A DNA stretch of 11,146 bases, from assembly GCA_902984215.1 (NCBI GenBank), contig CADWAF010005560.1, forward strand, positions 1-11,146, in the 5' to 3' direction. Positions within the stretch are counted from its first letter, which is position 1. Each line of letters begins with the position of its first letter. The notes beneath the pieces were generated by a model. The model worked only from the letters and a program-made list of their open reading frames with translations. It was not told the DNA's origin and ran no database searches. Position numbers and translations under genes: made by a program. Shown here piece after piece: positions 8,344-11,146 of this stretch. This stretch comes from Willaertia magna. Its lineage: Eukaryota > Heterolobosea > Eutetramitea > Acrasida > Naegleriidae.

Positions 8344-8678
8344 TTAAATTATTTTATTTAATAAATCATTATTTTCAATATTAAATATATTTTTACACTT
8401 TACTATAAAACTATTATTTTCTATATTAAATATTCTTTTATAATTTTTAAGTTTTAAATTATTTTTAATTAAATATGAAATTTTATCTATATATTTATAA
8501 ATTATTTTATTATTATTACTTTTTTTTTCTTCTATTTTTTTTTTAAAATATTAATAAAAACTTCATACTTCATAATCATTATTTTTTTATATAATTTATT
8601 TATACTATATTTTTTTATATTAAAATATGTAAACTTTTTTACTAAAAATAATATTTTTTCTTTATAATATCTAAAGAC
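8344..8678 (-). pseudogene. two minus-strand open runs joined at an A10 tract
   Basis: The run at 8532-8678 (48 codons: VFRYYKEKILFLVKKFTYF, then MIMKYEVFINILKKK) ends at a TAG just after a tract of ten A residues. The run at 8344-8550 (68 codons, checked block by block) overlaps it in another frame and reads KKIEEKKSNNNKIIYKYIDK. Inside this run IFNIENNSF and IFNIENNDL recur 14 residues apart, another short internal repeat. A one-base length change in the A10 run would fuse them into about 110 codons. There is no start codon in good context. Lys/Asn-rich and unrecognised. Confidence 0.33.
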
Positions 8679-8877
8679 TTAATTTTATTTTTTTTTATTA
8701 ATTTTATTTAAAATACTACTAAAAATATTTAATTCTTTGTATTATAAATAAAATATTTAAAATTTAAACTTGAAATATAATATTTATTATTATATATCTA
8801 TAATAATAAAAAATAAAACTTTATTTTTTTTAATTTATTAATTTTTTTAATATTTTTATAGTTTTTTCACTATTTTT

Positions 8878-8901
8878 ATTATTATTACTATTATTACTAC
8901 T
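8878..8901. repeat. ATT/ACT trinucleotide tract
   Basis: A short trinucleotide tract of ATT units with scattered ACT. On the minus strand it reads as a Ser/Asn run (SSNNSNNN) leading into KNSEKTIKILKKL, the kind of Asn-rich low-complexity tract common in AT-rich eukaryotic proteins. It may equally be a plain microsatellite. Confidence 0.45.
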
Positions 8902-8934
8902 TTAAATATTTTATAATATTTTCAACTATTATAA

Positions 8935-9054
8935 AGAAAAAATAATTTTTGGATTGGTTTAGAGATTTTGGTAGATTATTGAAGAAGAAAGTATAAATTG
9001 TTGATTGAGTTATTATTATTTAAGGAAATTTGTTTTTTTTGTTTTTTTTTTTGA
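8935..9054 (+). other. G-rich island, possible plus-strand coding relic
   Basis: Bases 8949-9010 are roughly 27% G+C, nearly all G on the plus strand, against under 10% around them. The plus frame from 8935 to a TGA at 9052-9054 is open except for one TGA at 8980-8982. It reads NNFWIGLEILVDY, then RRKYKLLIELLLFKEICFF. The opposite strand is also open (TFFFNNLPKSLNQSKNYFFF), so strand is uncertain; the Trp, Gly, Val and Glu codons make plus more likely. It could be an exon remnant, or a polypyrimidine tract on the minus strand. Product unrecognised. Confidence 0.28.
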
Positions 9055-9366
9055 TAAATTAATATATATTTATTATTTAATAATTTTTTATATGTATTTA
9101 AATGTAGTTTTTATAGTATAAATATATAAATTATATTTAAATAAAATATATTTTATATTTAATTTATATTTTATAACATATTTTTTATTATTTTTTCCTA
9201 TATTTTTGCTATATAATTATATATTTTTTATGTGCTGATATTGTATAAAATTAATAATATATTATTAAATTTAAATTTAATATAAAGCATTTTTTCTATA
9301 AAAAATAAAATATTATTATTATAATTATTAATTAAATTATTATATTCAACTTCATTATTATTATAA
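9055..9366. other. AT-rich spacer with nothing supported
   Basis: This separates the two G-rich islands. It is almost pure A/T with short (TA)n-like runs, and no frame, repeat or RNA signal was seen. Confidence 0.3.
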
Positions 9367-9576
9367 GTTGTTGAAAAGTTTAAATTGTTAAGTTTATTTG
9401 TTATTGTTATTGTTGATTTAATGAATAATTTATTTATTTATTAATATTATTATTATTAATTTCAATAATATGATGATGTTAATGATGATGTTAATGATGA
9501 TAGTAATAAATTATTATTATTATAATTATTAATTGTAACAAGAGATGAGAATATAGTGGAAGATAATGTTATATAA
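9367..9576 (+). pseudogene. G-rich plus-strand interrupted frame, Asp/Asn repeat
   Basis: A plus-strand frame of about 70 codons holds four internal TAA stops. It begins VVEKFKLLSLFVIVIVDLMN, passes through the 12-bp repeat as DDVNDDVNDDSN, and ends LLIVTRDENIVEDNVI before a TAA at 9574-9576. The last 15 codons are rich in G at codon position 1 (aga gat gag .. gtg gaa gat .. gtt), a good coding sign. The bias towards G without C sets it apart from the interior to the left. It may be a decayed 3' end of a rightward gene. No family is recognised. Confidence 0.27.
9470..9505 (+). repeat. 12-bp tandem repeat, three copies
   Basis: The unit atgatgatgtta occurs at 9470-9481 and 9482-9493 exactly, then as atgatgatagta at 9494-9505. 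In the frame of the surrounding relic it encodes Asp-Asp-Val-Asn, then Asp-Asp-Ser-Asn. The period of 12 keeps the frame. Confidence 0.7.
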
Positions 9577-10853
9577 TTGTTAAATAAAGAATATATTTTT
9601 TAGTAAAAAAATTTATTGGTTATATTGTAATATTGATTTTATATTTAATTTTAATATACTTGACTTAAAATAAAATAAAAAATTCTTTTTTTAAATAGTT
9701 AAAAACAATATCTATTATATATTTATATTTATAATAAATCGTAGTTACTTTTATTTTTTTTTAAATAAAAAATTAAACTTACATTTGTAGAACTTAATTT
9801 AAATTATTATTTTATTTCTTTTCAAAAAATTATTAAAATTATTTTAAATACTTTTTTAATATTACATTAACACATCAAATTTAACACTGCTTTAACATAT
9901 ATTAAAGCAATATATTTAAAAACAGCAAACAAACTAACTATAAAAAACTATAATACAAATTATTATTAATTTGTTTTTATGTATTCTTAATTTGTTTTTT
10001 AAAAAAAATTAAAAATAAAATTTAATTAATTATTATTTATTCTTGTACTTATATTGATTAAACCTATAATATAATGTAAAATCTACAAAAAAATTATTAA
10101 AGTATTGAGTTATTTTTTTTATAGATTTTATTTTTTTTCAATTTTATTAAACTATTGATTTTATAAAATTTTATAAAAAAATATTTATTTATTTTTCTTT
10201 AAAAAAATTATAAAACTACTAACTTAAATTTAATAATATAATTTATTTACTATTTTTTAAAATCATATATAATCTTTTGTAAAAAAATAATTTAAATTAA
10301 ATATTTTATAATTATTATATGTTTATTTATTTTTTATTTTATTATACAAAATATTTTTAAAAATAAAAGTAATAAAAAATTGAATTAATAATTTTTTAAT
10401 TATAATAAAATTTTTTAAAATAAAATTTATTTATTTTAATAAAATTTAAAATAACTATATAATTTCTAATTGTTATTATTTATAAAATATTTATTAATTT
10501 TTAATAATAATATATTATTAAAAGTAGTTTAATAATTAATTATAATAAATATTAAATTAATATTAATAATTTAATAATTATTATTATTTTTTTAAAAATA
10601 AACTATTTATTATTTTTTTAATTTTTATATAATTTTAATAAAAATAAATAAAATAAATAATTAAATACATAATTATGTATTTTAATTTATATTTATAAAA
10701 TTAATAATTAAAAAAAATTAAACTACTAAATAAACTTTCTAAAAATAATTTAATATTAAAATTATCTTTTTTCTTCATAATCTATTTTTTTCTTTTTTTA
10801 TTTTTGTTATAAAATTATTAATAAAATTTTAAAAAATAATTTTACAGAAATAT
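9577..10853. other. AT-rich spacer, no gene seen
   Basis: No open run stands out on either strand. Stops occur at about the chance rate in the minus frame that continues the right-edge gene (about 23 in 240 codons). Bases 9770-9960 carry C but almost no G on the plus strand and include the hairpin at 9888-9909. Bases 10300-10740 are nearly pure A/T. Confidence 0.35.
9888..9909. other. perfect 8-bp inverted repeat with 6-base loop
   Basis: Arms tgctttaa (9888-9895) and ttaaagca (9902-9909) are exact reverse complements around the loop catata. Each arm holds two G or C bases, rare in this stretch. It could form a small hairpin in RNA or a protein-binding palindrome; AT-rich DNA produces many weak palindromes, but few with paired GC. 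Function unknown. Confidence 0.4.
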
Positions 10854-10904
10854 TTAAATATAATTTTTAAAAAATTCAACTAAATTAAGCTCATTATCTG
10901 TCAT
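10854..10904 (-). CDS. 16-codon ATG frame, possible 5' end of a broken gene
   Basis: On the minus strand an ATG at 10902-10904, preceded by an A-rich context, opens MTDNELNLVEFFKNYI and ends at a TAA at 10854-10856. The Asp, Glu, Val and Leu codons have G or C at first position and the patch is richer in G+C than its surroundings. It lies 78 bases beyond the stop of the right-edge gene on the same strand. It may be the start of a decayed downstream gene, a short first exon, or chance inside a 3' untranslated region. Confidence 0.2.
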   Translation of the reverse strand: MTDNELNLVEFFKNYI

Positions 10905-10982
10905 TTTTATTTATTAATAAAATAAATATATATTAAACACCTTTTTATTTATTAATTTGTAATTTGTTTGTTTTACTTATAT
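10905..10982 (-). other. 3' flank of the right-edge gene
   Basis: This is AT-rich sequence immediately after the TAA of the gene at the right edge; G+C drops from about 30% to below 15% at the boundary. It probably holds the 3' untranslated region and polyadenylation site, but no specific signal can be pinned down. Confidence 0.35.
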
Positions 10983-11146
10983 TTAAACCACAGTTTCCAA
11001 AATAATTTCTTCGTTGTTCTCCTTAACATTATTGTTGATTAACTTTTCCCCCTCATTATCATCAGAAGCTTTTCTCCTTGTAAAATAATTTCTTTTCAAA
11101 CTATCCAATTTCTTTTTCAATACCTTCTTCTTTTTATCAATTCTTT
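10983..11146 (-). CDS. C-terminal end of a leftward gene, charged hydrophilic tail (partial)
   Basis: The minus-strand frame is open from the window edge to a TAA at 10983-10985, giving 53 codons. It starts with a strongly basic stretch (RIDKKKKVLKKKLDSLKR), passes through NYFTRRKASDDNEGEKL and ends in an acidic, Asn-rich tail (NNNVKENNEEIILETVV). RRKAS matches the basophilic kinase consensus RRxS. Codons such as GAG, AGG, GGG, GCT and GTG, and about 30% G+C, set it apart from the interior. A basic-then-acidic hydrophilic end is typical of a cytoplasmic or nuclear tail, for example after a membrane domain, but the functional part lies outside the window and no family can be named. The G+C drop exactly at the TAA supports TAA as a true stop. 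Start and full length are unknown. Confidence 0.8.
   Translation of the reverse strand, partial: RIDKKKKVLKKKLDSLKRNYFTRRKASDDNEGEKLINNNVKENNEEIILETVV

Noticed and set aside
10266..10982. Reading the right-edge gene through its TAA with TAA/TAG as Gln, giving about 240 more codons before a TGA at 10263-10265
   Set aside because: Stop density in that extension is at the chance level and G+C falls sharply at the first TAA, so TAA at 10983-10985 looks like a true stop.
1..11146. tRNA, rRNA, CRISPR array, transposase or bacterial promoter signals
   Set aside because: None of the conserved G+C-containing motifs (for example the tRNA T-loop GGTTCGA) or regularly spaced repeats were seen on either strand.

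Overview
The window is about 11.1 kb of extremely A+T-rich DNA, roughly 90% A+T or more by eye. It has two short, more G+C-rich edges and a long gene-poor interior. No rRNA, tRNA, insertion sequence, CRISPR array or bacterial-style operon is visible. The composition, the length of the empty stretch and the K/N/E-rich protein tail at the right edge suggest a eukaryotic nuclear genome with strong AT mutation pressure. My best guess is an anaerobic gut fungus (Neocallimastigomycota), whose intergenic DNA is known to be this AT-rich. A ciliate such as Ichthyophthirius, a microsporidian or a slime mould cannot be excluded. This is inference; nothing in the window is diagnostic.

Layout. A probable 3' end of a rightward gene occupies 1-66. 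A well-supported 3' end of a leftward gene occupies 10983-11146, where G+C is near 30% and drops sharply at its TAA. The two genes would face each other tail to tail across about 10.9 kb.

The interior has no intact gene under the standard code. It does hold open or nearly open frames, mostly on the minus strand, that are longer or carry fewer stops than expected for this composition (about one stop every 9 codons). The best are 4453-4953 (167 codons, five internal stops), 6771-7118 (115 codons open), 162-905, 2765-3358, 7575-7832, 366-608, 8344-8550 and 7962-8165. Neighbouring frames often seem to continue one another across a frameshift, usually in a poly-A/T run. In the three long frames I counted, every internal stop is TAA or TAG and none is TGA. 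Two readings fit: old gene copies decayed by AT-biased mutation, or genes using a code in which TAA/TAG are sense codons. The sharp end of the right-edge gene at a TAA favours the first.

Smaller structures are a 33-bp (11-codon) triplicate repeat at 2517-2615, a direct repeat of period 54 near 6251-6331, a 12-bp repeat at 9470-9505, a perfect hairpin at 9888-9909, and two G-rich islands at 8935-9054 and 9367-9576 that begin where the base skew flips.

Caution: in DNA this AT-rich any frame translates to K, N, I, Y, F and L and looks vaguely protein-like. The interior calls rest on open length and stop counts made by hand, not on recognised domains, and their confidences are low for that reason.
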